From: Mucor racemosus
Taxonomy: Eukaryota; Mucoromycota; Mucoromycetes; Mucorales; Mucoraceae
Assembly (NCBI GenBank): GCA_027405735.1
Contig: JAPEHQ010000020.1
Location: 806,001 to 870,000, forward strand
Direction: 5' to 3'
Length of the DNA: 64,000 bases
Shown here: piece by piece, positions 23,558 through 35,546 of the stretch
Position numbering within the stretch: position 1 is the first letter of the stretch
How the letters are laid out: each line of letters opens with the position of its first letter
Made by a program: the position numbers and the translations under genes
The notes under the pieces: model-generated
Database searches by the model: none
Told to the model about the DNA's origin: nothing
What the model saw: only the letters and a program-made list of their open reading frames with translations

Positions 23558-23864
23558 TTTTTTTCTATCAATTAAATGTATTTCAAAGAGAAAAAAGAAG
23601 AAAACAAAGGCTTTATTCACACAAACATTTAAACCACCACTAATTGTACCACAAGCCTACAATATCAATAAGCCACCACTACCCACCGTTCTACTATAAA
23701 ATACCTAATCTACAGTTTTGAAACTCTAAATCATGATGAAATTTTTCAACCCCTTAATTAAACTAGTATAAAAAGCTTATAATCATACATAGCTGTTTAT
23801 ATTCTACCCTTTTTTTTTCTTTCTTTCTTTTTCTCTATCTTTTTTTTTTGGTTTTCTTGGAAAA
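23558..23864. promoter_or_regulatory. Divergent promoter between Shr3-like and FUSC-like genes
   Basis: 307 bp between two start codons facing away from each other. A TATAAAAAG box at about 23768 and a long pyrimidine leader (23811-23850) lie upstream of the plus-strand ATG at 23865. Confidence 0.45.
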
Positions 23865-26800
23865 ATGTCTGATCCATCATCAGAAGATTTAAAGAGATTA
23901 CCTCGAAATGCAGCACCGATACCATGTCCTATCACAATGCATGATAATATATCGCCGCCATTTGACGCATTTATGGGTTCAATACCTACAGCATCACCAT
24001 CAGCTTATAGCGCATTTGATGTAGTTTTAGATGATGGTACATTACAAAAAAGAACTATATCATTATCTACGTTACCGGATGATCTGGGTGAGGAAGAGGA
24101 AGAGGAAGATGAAGAAGAAGGAGAGGTAGACGAAGAGGAATCCGTAGTACAGCATCAACAACAAGAGTTAAATCAGTATAATCAGCTCCGAAAGGAAAGG
24201 TACGGTTGTAACAACCAAATGGGGTCATGTATGTAATCTAACCAAATCATAGTCAGGAAACATTGGATGACAAGACGCCTTTATTACAACAAAGTAGCAA
24301 AAAGAAATCTTATGCAAGTATTCAACAGGAGATGCAGTATGATGTAGATTCATCTACTACATCCAATGAAGATAGTGATGATGACGATTCCTCTGATAAT
24401 TCAACAAGAAAGCAAAAGCGATATAAACAATTAACAAAACAAGATGTATCAACTAGAAAGCAAAAAAGTTGGCTGCCCAAGTTTGAATTGTCTCCAAAGC
24501 AACGTATCGTATTAAAGTGTAGTTTTGCATACATGTTGGGCTCGTTATTTACGTTTGTACCTGCAATGAATGCTCTTATTGGCCACAATCATGTTTCTAG
24601 TCATCTCGTTGCTACAGCTACTGTATTCTTTAATCCTGCTAAATCTCTAGGTGGCATGGTAGAAGCATCACTTTATGGCTGGGGATATACATTATTTGCG
24701 TTAATTGTTTGCTTGGGATCCATGTTGACAACTGATTTCTTTGTGGATCGTAATCTATTCATCGTTGCGCATGCTATTTCTTTGGGTTTTTGGTTAACAG
24801 GTTCAACGTTTATTATTGCATTTTTGAAGGCACATTGGAATAAACCACCTGTTGCTACAGGTAAGTTAACAGTAAATATTTACTTTTTTTCTTTAGAAAA
24901 ACCATTATTTATACCTCTTTTATTTTTTTTTTTTTTTTTAGCTTCTAGTTTATGTTTCATCATTATTTTCATCATTGTGGTTAGAGAAGGGTCTGTAAAT
25001 CGAGGAGATTTTGATACAACTCGGATTGAGCAAATTACATCTGCAGTGGCTACTGGTACTTTAGTTACTGTTTCATGCTGTATTTTGTTTTGGCCTGTAT
25101 CGGCAAGCAAGAAATTAAAGTACGTATTTGATGTCTTTATTACATGCATCTAAATTAATTCACTAAAAATGTACTTGGAAATAGACAAGATTTAGAGGCG
25201 ACACTCATGTCGTACAAGGTTCTTTTGAAACTGTTGACTAAAACTTTCTTGTTGGATGATGATCTCCCTGAATTTAAAGCAAATAATTCCCTCAAAACTG
25301 CCATTGATTCACATCGAGCAAGTTTCACATCGTTACAGAAATCTTTGGGTGAAGCAAAATTGGAAGTTATTTGGAATGACGAAATGAGGGGTTGTACAAA
25401 GGAATATGATGCAGTTGTAAAAAGTATGCAGCGACTAGCTCAATCTGTTGGTGGATTAAGAAGTAGCTGTGGACTACAATTTGAATTGATGCAACAAGAC
25501 GGCGGACGAAACTCTAAAAAGCCTACTTCGTTTTCGTCTTCATCGTCTCGTAATACTGATAAAAAGCTCAATGGTGGCAGTAAAAATAAAGAAACTTGGA
25601 ATATTAAAGCAGATCATCATCGTCGTAAATTGGAAGGGGAAATCAAACGTCAAAAACATCACCAACAACAACAACAGCACGTCTCTCCTAAAGCAGAAGC
25701 TGATGGTGAAGATGAGTTTTTCAAATTGCCAAACCATCATAGCCACAAAGGACATAATGATGATGATGATGATGAAGATGGCACTTTGATTGAATTTATT
25801 CACACAATCCGTCAACCGTTAAAGTCACTTGCCTATACATGTAAACAAACCATTTTACATTTACAGATTGGGTTTTCAAGTAAACCTAGAACTGGACCCA
25901 ATGATGAAACACTTAAAAATAACCTTATTAAAGCCATTGCGCTTTTTGAAGTGTCTCAACGTCAAGCAGTGAAAAGATTAAATCGACATCGATTGAAACA
26001 TCACCAACCCAATACAAACAATTCAGGTGGTTCTTCTTCTTTGATGGATAACTATGCTCCTTCAGAAGATGTATTTTTGGTCTATTTCTTTGTATTTAAC
26101 ATGATTGAATTTGCTAGAGAATTAATTTCATTGGTAGAATCAGTTCAAGCGTTATCTATTGCCAAGCAAAAGAAAAGAACATTATGTACATTGATTTATC
26201 AATTTTTTACTACTCCCAAGCCTGTTTTGAAAGAAAACAAGAAACCAGCTTTTGTTCCAAATGAGAGACATAAAATGGATACACTACATACACCAGTACC
26301 AAAGACGCAATGGAGACGTATGATCTTGAAAGTATGGAGAACCTTCTCATTGTTTAAGCTTCAAAAGATGAGATATGCTACAAAGGCCACTATTGCAGTT
26401 ATTATACTTGCTTTGCCTGCATTTTGGGAACATACAGGTGCTTGGTACCGTGAATGGCGCATGGAATGGGCCCTGATTACTGTGAGTATTATTTGTTTGT
26501 TTTCCTATTTGTGCTAATATTTGTTAGTTGATGGTGGTCATGACACCTACTGTTGGAGGAACCAATTTAGTCGCCATTTATCGTATTTATTCTACTACAT
26601 TAGGATGCTTTGTAGCCATGTGTTTCTATTTGTTATTTCCTGATAATATGTATATTCTGATCTTATGTACCTGGCTGTTCTCAATCCCTAATTTTTGGAT
26701 GATTTTGTATCACAAACATGGCAAATTTGGTCAATTTACTTTGCTAGCTTATAATTTGGTCATGTTGAACAAATACAATGATAGAGAAACACATCGTATC

Positions 26801-27731
26801 GAGGTAACTCATTTAGCATTGCAAAGGTGTTTGTCCATCTTGGTGGGTGTCATTTTTGGTTTATTTGCTACTGCCTATGTTTGGCCCTATGAAGCTAGAG
26901 TAGAATTAAGAAAAGGTGTATCTGATTTCTTGCTAAAATTAGCTTGGCTGTATAAAAGACTTGTTTCTGTCTATTCACAAAGGCCTGAACCTCAAGATAG
27001 CAGCAGTATTACTATTTTATCTCAAGAAGATATACGTTTACAAAGACAACATACTTCTCAAGTGTTTATGGATGTGGAATTAGGTCTTCAACGTACCTTG
27101 TTGGAATTACAAGAATTGTTGAAACAAACTCCCAATGAACCTCGTTTAAAAGGTGCATTTCCAGTTACAACTTATAGTGACATTTTAGCTTCCTGTCAAA
27201 ATATTACAGATAAATTTGCTTCCATGCGAACAGTTGTATTAAAAGATGCATGGTTTGAACAAGTACAACAAGATTTCATTGTACCTGTGAGTCAAGAAAG
27301 AAAGGAAATGGTTGGCAATGTTTTGCTTTATTTTTACATTTTAGCCTCGGCAATGCGACTCAAAACACCTTTACCGCCATATTTACCACCAGCAAGAAAG
27401 GCATGGGAATCATTAATTATACGATTGAGACAATTGCCTGTGGTTCAGTCCAAACAATTGCTAGAAAAAGATCATGTCTACTTGTTTTACTATGCTTATG
27501 TTACTGTATTGGAAGATATAATTCGAGATTTAGACAAGGTAGGCATCCTCTGGAGGGGGGAAGGGGTAATAATTTCTATTTATTTACACTAATTAATATA
27601 TTATATAGCTTGGTGCTAATATGACCTTACTATTCGGTGCAATTGTACCTGGAGATCAATGGGAAACATTATTTGATTCCAATACAGGCGATATTGAACA
27701 AGATACAGCACTATTAATCATAAAAGACTAG
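23865..27731 (+). CDS. Large FUSC/ArAE-2-type membrane protein (six exons)
   Basis: Exons 23865-24199, 24253-24860, 24942-25119, 25185-26481, 26528-27538 and 27609-27731 join in frame to 1183 residues. A long acidic, hydrophilic N-terminus (EEEEEEDEEEGEVDEEE near 75-95) precedes a first membrane block (SFAYMLGSLFTFVPAMNALI onward), a soluble middle of about 400 residues with His/Asp-rich low complexity, and a second membrane block (ATIAVIILALPAF; EWALITLMVVMTPTVGGT; RIYSTTLGCFVAMCFYLLFP). This double-block layout is that of fungal putative ER/aromatic-acid exporter proteins related to FUSC, bacterial AaeB and the yeast brefeldin-A sensitivity protein Bre4. Substrate unknown. Its stop TAG (27729-27731) overlaps the convergent GNAT stop within the palindrome CTAG. 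Confidence 0.75.
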
Positions 27732-28606
27732 TTTCCATTTTGTTCTAATGAAACAAGGGCATCTTCACGAGGAGGCTCTAAATGTAAAGCAGCCATAGCA
27801 TCTGCTGGAGTCATAATTTTGGGTGTTCCTGTATCTGATCTAGGTTCACGAACCACATAATAAATTTGAACATTATCTTTATCACTGAATTTTTTATCTG
27901 CTTGCAATATAAAGTCGAATTTTTGAAACCAACCTAGACATTCTTGACCCCAAACTTCGGCAAATACAGGTAATTGAGCTTCATCTGCCTTTTTCAAAAC
28001 ATATTGCAACAAATTTGTACCAACATGGTGTCTTCTTTCTGCTGGTAAAACTCCAATAAAATTGATGGAGAGATGGTTTCTACCTGCCATGATTTTCTTT
28101 TTCGTCTTGCTGAGATGACGATGATGGATTAATGTAGCTCGCATTGCTGCTAATCCTCCTAAACTTCCCCAAAGTCTTCTTTTACTCATGACATTACCAA
28201 TCGATAAAACATCACTATGTCCTTCTGACCAAAGCAAAACTCCCTTGCATCCATTTAATTGTACTGCAAATTCTCTACTTTCACTTGCGGCTGTTCTTAT
28301 AAGCACCTTGAAAATGTCTTGATAAATATCAAACTTTTTCTTTTGATCCTTGATTGAACCTGTAACCCAATTTAATAGGCTGTTTTCTGCATAAGCTTCA
28401 CTTAGTGTGTATGCTGCTTCTTTATCGGCCTCTATCATATCATGTATTTTATTAGTAAACTATGGCAGATGTCAATCGATAGATAAACTTCTTTCTTTAC
28501 TTTTGATAATGGGTCGAATACTGATATAAGGTTCTTGCGTATCCACTGTAAGTCTTCTACTGAGTCTATTTTCCTTTTTCCTATTAGCAATCTCTAAAGT
28601 AGACAT
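27728..28606 (-). CDS. GNAT-family N-acetyltransferase (two exons)
   Basis: Exons 28606-28501 and 28431-27728 give 269 residues. The first exon supplies the opening strand of the fold (ISIRPIIKADKEAAYTL across the junction), which supports the splice. The acetyl-CoA loop is SINFIGVLPAERRHHVGTNL followed by a helix; relative to the usual Q/R-x-x-G-x-G/A loop the first Gly is His. FAEVWGQECLGWFQKFDFI is the usual motif B region. The acceptor is unknown; related fungal proteins are only annotated by family. Start choice: MSTLEIANRKKE; a 25-base T tract (plus strand) lies at 28659-28683 just upstream. Confidence 0.78.
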
Positions 28607-30690
28607 CTTGTTTTTTTTTTTAATATTGGAGTTGTATAGAGAAAAGGATTTGCGAAACTTTTTTTTTTTTTTTTTTTTTTTTTGTCTTTTTGAAACCATA
28701 AATGACACTTTTGAAAGCCAGAGGAAAAAAGGGGGGAAGATCCACAATGGGCTCGATTGTCGTTGGTTTATATTTAGACAATGAGCATGATTTTTTTATA
28801 TTAAAAAGCTCGTTATTTCTCAACTAAATCGATGAAAATATGTCTTTTATATTAAATCTGCAATGATAATTGATTAATAACAATAACAATAACATGTAGT
28901 GCAATCCAATAATCTGTTGATGAATTTCAAGTAGTACATACGGAATCACTAGATGAGATGTTGATTGAACCTGATCGAATTTAAAGCTATTCCCTTGCCC
29001 ATAACTTGAGCTCATGTTTTTACAAGGTCTATGGTTGATTGTTTACAAATTCGCCGCTCTACAGGTCTTGGATCCCATGTAATTGTGTTCATTTCCCGCT
29101 ATTTTTACCTCTGCTTTTAAAGAGTTTTCAAGTGCTTTCGAATGCATGTGAATGTATAAAAAAGTTTCTTTAAACATGTTGCAATACATTAAATGTATCC
29201 TTGTATTTTTCACTCTGCATTTATTGCGCTGATTGATTGAGATTATGTATTATTTAGAATAGATATCTGGGTGGATATATAGTAAAAATAAGGTTTTTCT
29301 GTGAATTTTAGCATATACTGTATTTATTGTCTTGAGTTTTTACTTTGTTTATACATTTGAAAAATTATTTCTTGCTGCTAAACCTTGTAATATCTACTTT
29401 GGTGCCTGGCAAATGCCTTGGAATTTTCATATGATACATATTTGACGTATGTCAAGGTATACCAATGCGCAAGCACTTGCCAAATACAGATCACCCCTAG
29501 TAAATAAATGTAAACCGAATGATCAACGCTTGTATTACATTGTATATGTTACCAGATAACCAATCAATCAATCGACAAATTGGGAAAGAGATTTACACCT
29601 CTTCATTTAAAAATCATGTTTTGAGTGTTTTATTTATATTTTATTTCACTCATAGGTGAAAAACTACTAGTAAATGACCTCTTTGAAAGTGAAGATATAT
29701 TGCCTTTCTTTTTATTGGGGCTATTTGACTACTGTGAGATTTTTACAATGAAAACTGTTTTATGAATGTAATTAAGTTTTCAGATATATTCTTTTGTGTG
29801 AAAATAAAACTTGGCTTTGAAAATTAGCATGCCTTTCTACAAATTTTATTATGCTTCTCTTGAAAATATGATCGTTTTTAGTTCATATGCTTTTCAGTAG
29901 TCTACTATTTCATTTTACTTTGGTATAAAACCAACCCATGAAATCAAAAAGTACCCTATCTTTAAATCATATTTGTACATCTAAAGCTTTAAGCTACATT
30001 AACATTTGTTATGAACTTGCATATTGGCAATAATTACGTGTTGTTACAAACAAGTTTATAGCAATGATATATTACAAGTAAAATAAAAAGAAAACTAATA
30101 GAGTATTGTCAATGCAATAATATCTATTGAATGAGCACCAGGTTTTTAATTGTCCAACTGTATATAAAACGAATAATGTAAAAGCGAAATAGAAAATTTG
30201 CAATGAAAAAGATAGAGATAGTTCAAGGGATTTTGCAATATATATAGTAAATATAAAGTAAAGAATACCAAACTAATGCGAACCCAGAATACAAGAAATA
30301 AAATGTCCTTTATACTGAGTTAAAAGGACTAAACTAAACTAACAAAAATACAAGATGAAACTGATAAAATAAAATGGAATGATGAAATAAAAGAAATGTA
30401 ATAGATGATATTTCATTAGGATCAATAGTAGTCAATTCAGTTTGTGAAATCTAATTTTGCAACAATATAGCAAATCTAGAATCTTTTACTTTTGCCCTAA
30501 AAACTATATACCAACTTACCGAAAAACAACAATATAAAAAAATTTTAAGGCTTAAAGCATATCTATCAATTATTACAACTAAAAAAAAGTGCTATTATAC
30601 TATTCTCTTCATGCCTTTACACAACAAAGCTATCATTTTATAAACGTCTCACGTAAAAATTAAAAAATTCAAAAGAAAAGCAAAAAAGAA
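28607..30690. other. Intergenic, AT-rich
   Basis: No gene seen on either strand; the only marked feature is the homopolymer tract at 28659-28683. Confidence 0.5.
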
Positions 30691-30763
30691 AGCCTTGTAC
30701 GGGGCTCGAACCCGTGACATTCAGATTAAAAGTCTGACGCTCTACCGACTGAGCTAACGAGGC
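30691..30763 (-). tRNA. tRNA-Lys (anticodon UUU)
   Basis: 73-base cloverleaf on the minus strand, intronless. The D arm (GCTCAGTCGGTAGAGC), anticodon arm (CAGACTTTTAATCTG, anticodon TTT) and T arm (ACGGGTTCGAGCCCCGT) are canonical. The acceptor stem has one C-A mismatch at its fifth pair. A run of T follows the 3' end as a Pol III terminator. CCA is not encoded, as expected in eukaryotes. Confidence 0.92.
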
Positions 30764-32897
30764 TTTTGATGTCTTTTTTAAAATAAAAAATAATATATCT
30801 TTATGAGCAAATTATTTTTTTTCGATTTTTAGATTTATTTGAGCCATTTATCATAACAATTCATCAGTTAATATAGTAATTACAATTTTTATCTGTACTT
30901 ATTGAAGTAGAGAAGTCATAAAATCTTGAATTGGTATCAAAATATCTATAGATCAGATAAAGATGAGTATAGTTAAATGTCGGTTTTTATCAGATCATCA
31001 GCAACAAGCATTAAGCTTCCAAAATTTGGATAGCATTTATTGCCGATTGAAACCCAGAAAAATATAATCAAGACAACTGCAAAATTCATATATCAATAAA
31101 AAAAAAATACTGCTAATATCGAATTTCTTATTGTCGTATATGAAGTGAACTAAGCTAGATTCCCATCATAAAATACCTAAATTAAATGTCATCTCATTTG
31201 AAACCATGCTATCAAAGATAAGACTAAATGGTAAATAGACAATTGCATAAAGATAGCAAGGGTATAATACTCAAATAAGAGATACTAAAATACTAAAGTA
31301 ATGTGGGATATCCCAAATAAAAAGATACAAAAAGTACATGCTTATCAAGTAGAACAAGTAAGGGCTGTTCTGAAAGCATAATTGACAAACTATATTTAAA
31401 ACACCGTTCTTGATCCACCAAATCAATAACCAAACAACCCAACATTTATACTCAAAATTAATGGAATCGTTGACAATTGCAATGCAATTGCAAGATAGTA
31501 AATAATCACCAAATAATATAAAAAGAGACGTAGAATAACCATTTTATTGCACATTATCCATATTTTAATAAAGAAGGATTTTAACAGTATTCTTTATCGC
31601 TTTTTTACACTCATATTTTACTGCAGTATATTTTCAAGTTTGTAAATAATATACTTAAAAAGAATACTGTACAATTAAAAGAGAATAAGTAATTCAATTA
31701 TATAATAAAAACAAGACATCGTTTATTTAGATATAAAAATATCGTACTTGGTGGCATACAATAAAATGAAATATTGTCTGAAATCCCAAAATACCCGCTT
31801 ACTTTTTCTTAAAAAATATGAAACAATTTATGAGGAAATCTTTTTCGAATAAAAAACACCAATATGTATTTACAGTAAATATATACAAAGAGGGATATAT
31901 ATATTCTAAAACTAAATGAATAGCATTTATATTTTACTTCTATAAATCCTTTAAAATTTGTGATTTTTTAGACTTTTTTTTCGAATCCGGTTGCACCATC
32001 TTGTACTTTCCAAGTTAAACTTCGTTATTAGACTAATATTATATGTTGTATTTTATAATTTACATAAAATAATCTTTTGAATAATTAGTTACATAACAGT
32101 TAAACCTTAATTTTTTTATAAAATCTCGATACCTGCATCTCAAAGCTTGAGATATTTAAACAGCCGCGTCCGGACTGTCCGGTGATGTTTTTTTTTAGAA
32201 ATTTACCGCTTGTGAATATTACTAGATGTCCGCTTTCGGAGATTGTGCGGCATTTTTTTTGGAACAGTGACCATAGGCAAAAACATGAGTCACAAATTTT
32301 TTTATTTATAATAAAAAAAAACATCTTTTTTTAAAACCACATTCAGTGCTTTATAAATGAGCCAAAAAACTCTGGATCTAATTATTTCTTTTCTCTTGGC
32401 TTTATCCTTTTAATTTCAGCTGAAAAAAGGAAGTATAATAATAATTCTACTGTTTATTATAAACCTTAGATCATTTTATTAGACTGTCTTCCCCCTCTTA
32501 TTTATCAAGATCTTTTGTTCATAATAAAGTATTAATTATTATAAGGTGGAATTATCTTCTTGCTACTTTTATAATTATATTTTCTAATAATGACTACTTT
32601 AAAATGGGCTTATATATACAGTCGTAATTTAATTTAATAGACTATCTCATTTTCCACCAGTCCACTAAAACAGAAAAATAATATTAGGTTATGATTAAAC
32701 AAGTTTGTATTATTGATGTTACATCAGGATATTATATCAGTCGTAATGCTAAAATATGTACTAAATCATTTAATAGAAATAAAGGAAAACTGCTTTAAAA
32801 TGAAAGAGCACACTAAAACTAAAGAGGATGGAAACATCTTCTTTTATATTCATATTCTCTAATTATATAACTAATCTAAAATAAGTCTATTTATATA
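30764..32897. other. Intergenic, AT-rich
   Basis: No gene or repeat recognised. A GC-richer patch with CCGCGTCCGGACTGTCCGG at 32163-32181 stands out as a short near-palindrome. Confidence 0.45.
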
Positions 32898-34225
32898 CCG
32901 TGACTGATAGTTGAAATGTGGTCAACCTTAAATTTTTAATAAATTATGAAAAAACCTATTGACTTTAACTATCATTATCTCAAATTTTTATTAAATGAAC
33001 AACACAAATAATCATAGAATTCAGTGGAAAATCGACAACACTACCAGTAAAGAACTTGATCCCGTTGATTATGGACGTATAGTTGGCGCTTGGGAGTGGG
33101 GAGGATCATATGGTGCCATTGGTAAAACTACTGTAGCAAATATAGTGAAGCGATACTTGGAGACCAAGTCTCCATTGCAAGCACAGAGACCTGGAGCCAA
33201 ACGAAAGGTTTCAGAGACTCAAAAAAATCATTTGAGAGTGGCAATTCGTAGAAATCCTACTGATAGCTACACAGAGCAATGGAAGTCAGCTGTGTCATCA
33301 GGATTGGATATCTGTTTAGAAACATACAAAAAATATATCAAGGAAATGGGGTTCAATCAGTACAAAATTACTGAAGTACCTAATTTGACACCTTCTCAAA
33401 TCAAAAGTAGACTTAAATGGTGTCAGCATAAAAAAAACTGGACCATTGAACAATGGGAGTCTGTTATTTGGACAGATGAGTCTATGTTCAAGTTGGGAAA
33501 GCGGGCACCAGGCGTCAATGTTATCAGGCTTCCTGGAGAAGGTTTACAAGCTAGACATAAAGTTGGTTGCTTGAAATTTGGAGCAGGATCTTTGATGATG
33601 TGGGGATGCTTCCATGCTAAAAGTCTTGGTCCAATTGTGCTTTTGCATGGCGTTTTAAACCAGGATAAGTATGTCGATCTGCTTGCAAATAAAGCAATCC
33701 CTTGGTTGGAATCACAATGCTATGTGTTCGACCAAGACGTTATTTACCAAGAGGACGGTGCTCCCATACATACTGGGCAATATGCGAAGTGGTACAAGAA
33801 GAAGACCATGGTGGAGGGTTTTGATACATGGCCACCAAACAGCCCCAATTTGAACCCCATAGAGCACATATGGGGCTACTTCAAATTGCGGGTCAATAAG
33901 CGCTGCATCAATGTAACCGACATTAAAGAGTTTGAAAAGATTGTTAGAGAAGAATGGGCGAACATTAACCCAAGTAACCTAGAAGCACTGGTTGCTTCAA
34001 TGCCTTCAAGATGTGCTGATGTAATAGCAGCTAAGGGAGGCAACACAAGATACTAATTTTTTTTGTACTTAAATATATAATAATAAACACTATTGACTTT
34101 CGTTTTGTTTGATTTGAAGGAATTTATCCATAATAACATTGCTCTAGAGAAAACCGTTTTGAGATGCAATTATCGAAGTTTCCTAAAAGGGTCAATTTCG
34201 TTCTCATTTCAACTTTGAGTCACGG
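32898..34225 (+). mobile_element. Tc1/mariner element A (complete)
   Basis: 1328 bp. Inverted ends CCGTGACT(G/C)A(T/A)AGTTGAAATG face each other at 32898 and 34225 and are flanked by TA on both sides (32896-32897, 34226-34227), inside TATATA contexts. A single intact transposase frame fills the element. Confidence 0.85.
32995..34056 (+). CDS. Tc1/mariner transposase (element A)
   Basis: 353 residues without interruption. The N-terminal half is a helix-turn-helix region (GKTTVANIVKRYLETKSP...). Catalytic residues are D161 (WTDESMFKL), D254 (QEDGAPIH) and E290 (SPNLNPIEHIWGYFK), with 35 residues between the second Asp and Glu, one more than classical Tc1 (DD34E). It cuts the element at its inverted ends and inserts it at TA. 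The intact frame and ends suggest recent or current activity. The start ATG at 32995 lies about 97 bases inside the left end. Confidence 0.9.
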   Translation: MNNTNNHRIQWKIDNTTSKELDPVDYGRIVGAWEWGGSYGAIGKTTVANIVKRYLETKSPLQAQRPGAKRKVSETQKNHLRVAIRRNPTDSYTEQWKSAVSSGLDICLETYKKYIKEMGFNQYKITEVPNLTPSQIKSRLKWCQHKKNWTIEQWESVIWTDESMFKLGKRAPGVNVIRLPGEGLQARHKVGCLKFGAGSLMMWGCFHAKSLGPIVLLHGVLNQDKYVDLLANKAIPWLESQCYVFDQDVIYQEDGAPIHTGQYAKWYKKKTMVEGFDTWPPNSPNLNPIEHIWGYFKLRVNKRCINVTDIKEFEKIVREEWANINPSNLEALVASMPSRCADVIAAKGGNTRY

Positions 34226-34574
34226 TATATATATATCTAATCAAGTCTAGGTGGCATATACAGTACTAGTTCCAAATTTCTCAACACATACAGTAAAAAC
34301 CGAGCTTTATAACATAATTCGCAGCAATGTTTAACTTACTACATCAAACTGTGTCATGACTATAACCAAAGAGTGTACACAATGGTTTGCCTTTGTTTGT
34401 GAAATAATGTGTCATGGATTACTTGTATTGAATACAAGATGTTGAATTTATTTTTTCAAAATCGAGATGAGATCAAAGAGTGATTTGACGTAGACAGTAC
34501 TAATTATATAAAAAAGAAAATAATTATACATAGTAATTTAAAATCTGATTATGTATTCGAAAAAGAACTATTAA

Positions 34575-35141
34575 TTTCATGTAAGACATCAATATACCTT
34601 TGGTTGCCCAAAGTATACTGCAAAAGGTCAATGTGCTGCTGGTGGTAATAACAGAAATGGCGTTTACTTTTTGAATAACAATGTGTCTGCTTATCGTACA
34701 ATACAACAATTAAAAAATGGAGATTCCGTAAGTGGCAAAAAAAAAAACTTGATAAATGTAAATGACAAAAGATTTGCGTAAAATAATTAATCGAGATCAA
34801 TAGAAAAATACTCGCATACCAGCTAAGCTCTTCCAAAAGTGATAGTAAACATGAAGAATATCTTTTCCGGTTTTTGTTTTCTTTATTTAGACGAGTTCCA
34901 TTTAGCGTCAAGGGGTAGTATTGCTCAACTTGTTTTCAACATGCTTGATCCAAACGCAAACGACCAGTTTTTTCATAAAGATAACACCCAAAATTACGAC
35001 AAATACACTTTTTGTTTTAAAAGAGATTTCTTTCCAAAAGGCAAAACTAGTGAGAATATAAGTGGAAGAATCAATGATACCAACAACATTTCAAGGCTCA
35101 TGGACTTCAATAAACAGAAGAGGGTATTGCCGTGGGATTAA
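34575..35141 (+). pseudogene. Possible decayed gene, unidentified
   Basis: Two coding-looking pieces on the plus strand. 34575-34781 reads FHVRHQYTFGCPKYTAKGQC... up to a GTAAGT donor-like site after KNGDS; 34839-35141 has an acceptor-like TTTATTTAG before DEFHLASRGSIAQLVFNML and runs for about 75 more residues. Downstream (35235-35300) a further frame EEGAPWFVELRNKISFKLNK fits the same composition. I do not recognise the family and no full gene can be built, so this may be a broken host gene or an old transposon. Bases 35142-35546 otherwise hold nothing clear. Confidence 0.25.
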
Positions 35142-35546
35142 TTGGCTGGATACATTTTTGTACGTCCTTCCATAAATTATATCAGAGAGGTTGTTGGAGG
35201 ATGATGGCTATGAAATTGTCCAGTAAAAAAATGAAGAAGGGGCACCCTGGTTTGTAGAATTGCGAAATAAGATATCGTTCAAGCTGAATAAAACTACTTG
35301 AATTGTTTTGAATCAGCCAGAAGATTTAATATTTTCCTTCCAGACAACTGAAGATCAGGATTGTAATGCTATTTGCAATAAAATGACACCTTTTATAGGC
35401 AAAAGTTGCCATTGTCATTTCAGACAAATAGCTGATTTCGATTTGTACCTGAATCTCGTTCTATAAGGACTGAGTTCCAATCAAATCCTAATAAGCATAA
35501 AAAAGTACTCTAAAAAAAAATACAGCCTTCTACAACATGACACCTA

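Noticed and set aside
24322..24588. Minus-strand frame opposite the FUSC-like gene
   Set aside because: Complement of a clear coding exon with repetitive Asp/Ser codons; no independent support.
32100..32324. 74-codon minus-strand frame
   Set aside because: Low-complexity Lys/Phe-rich AT sequence, no family likeness, no splice or leader signals.
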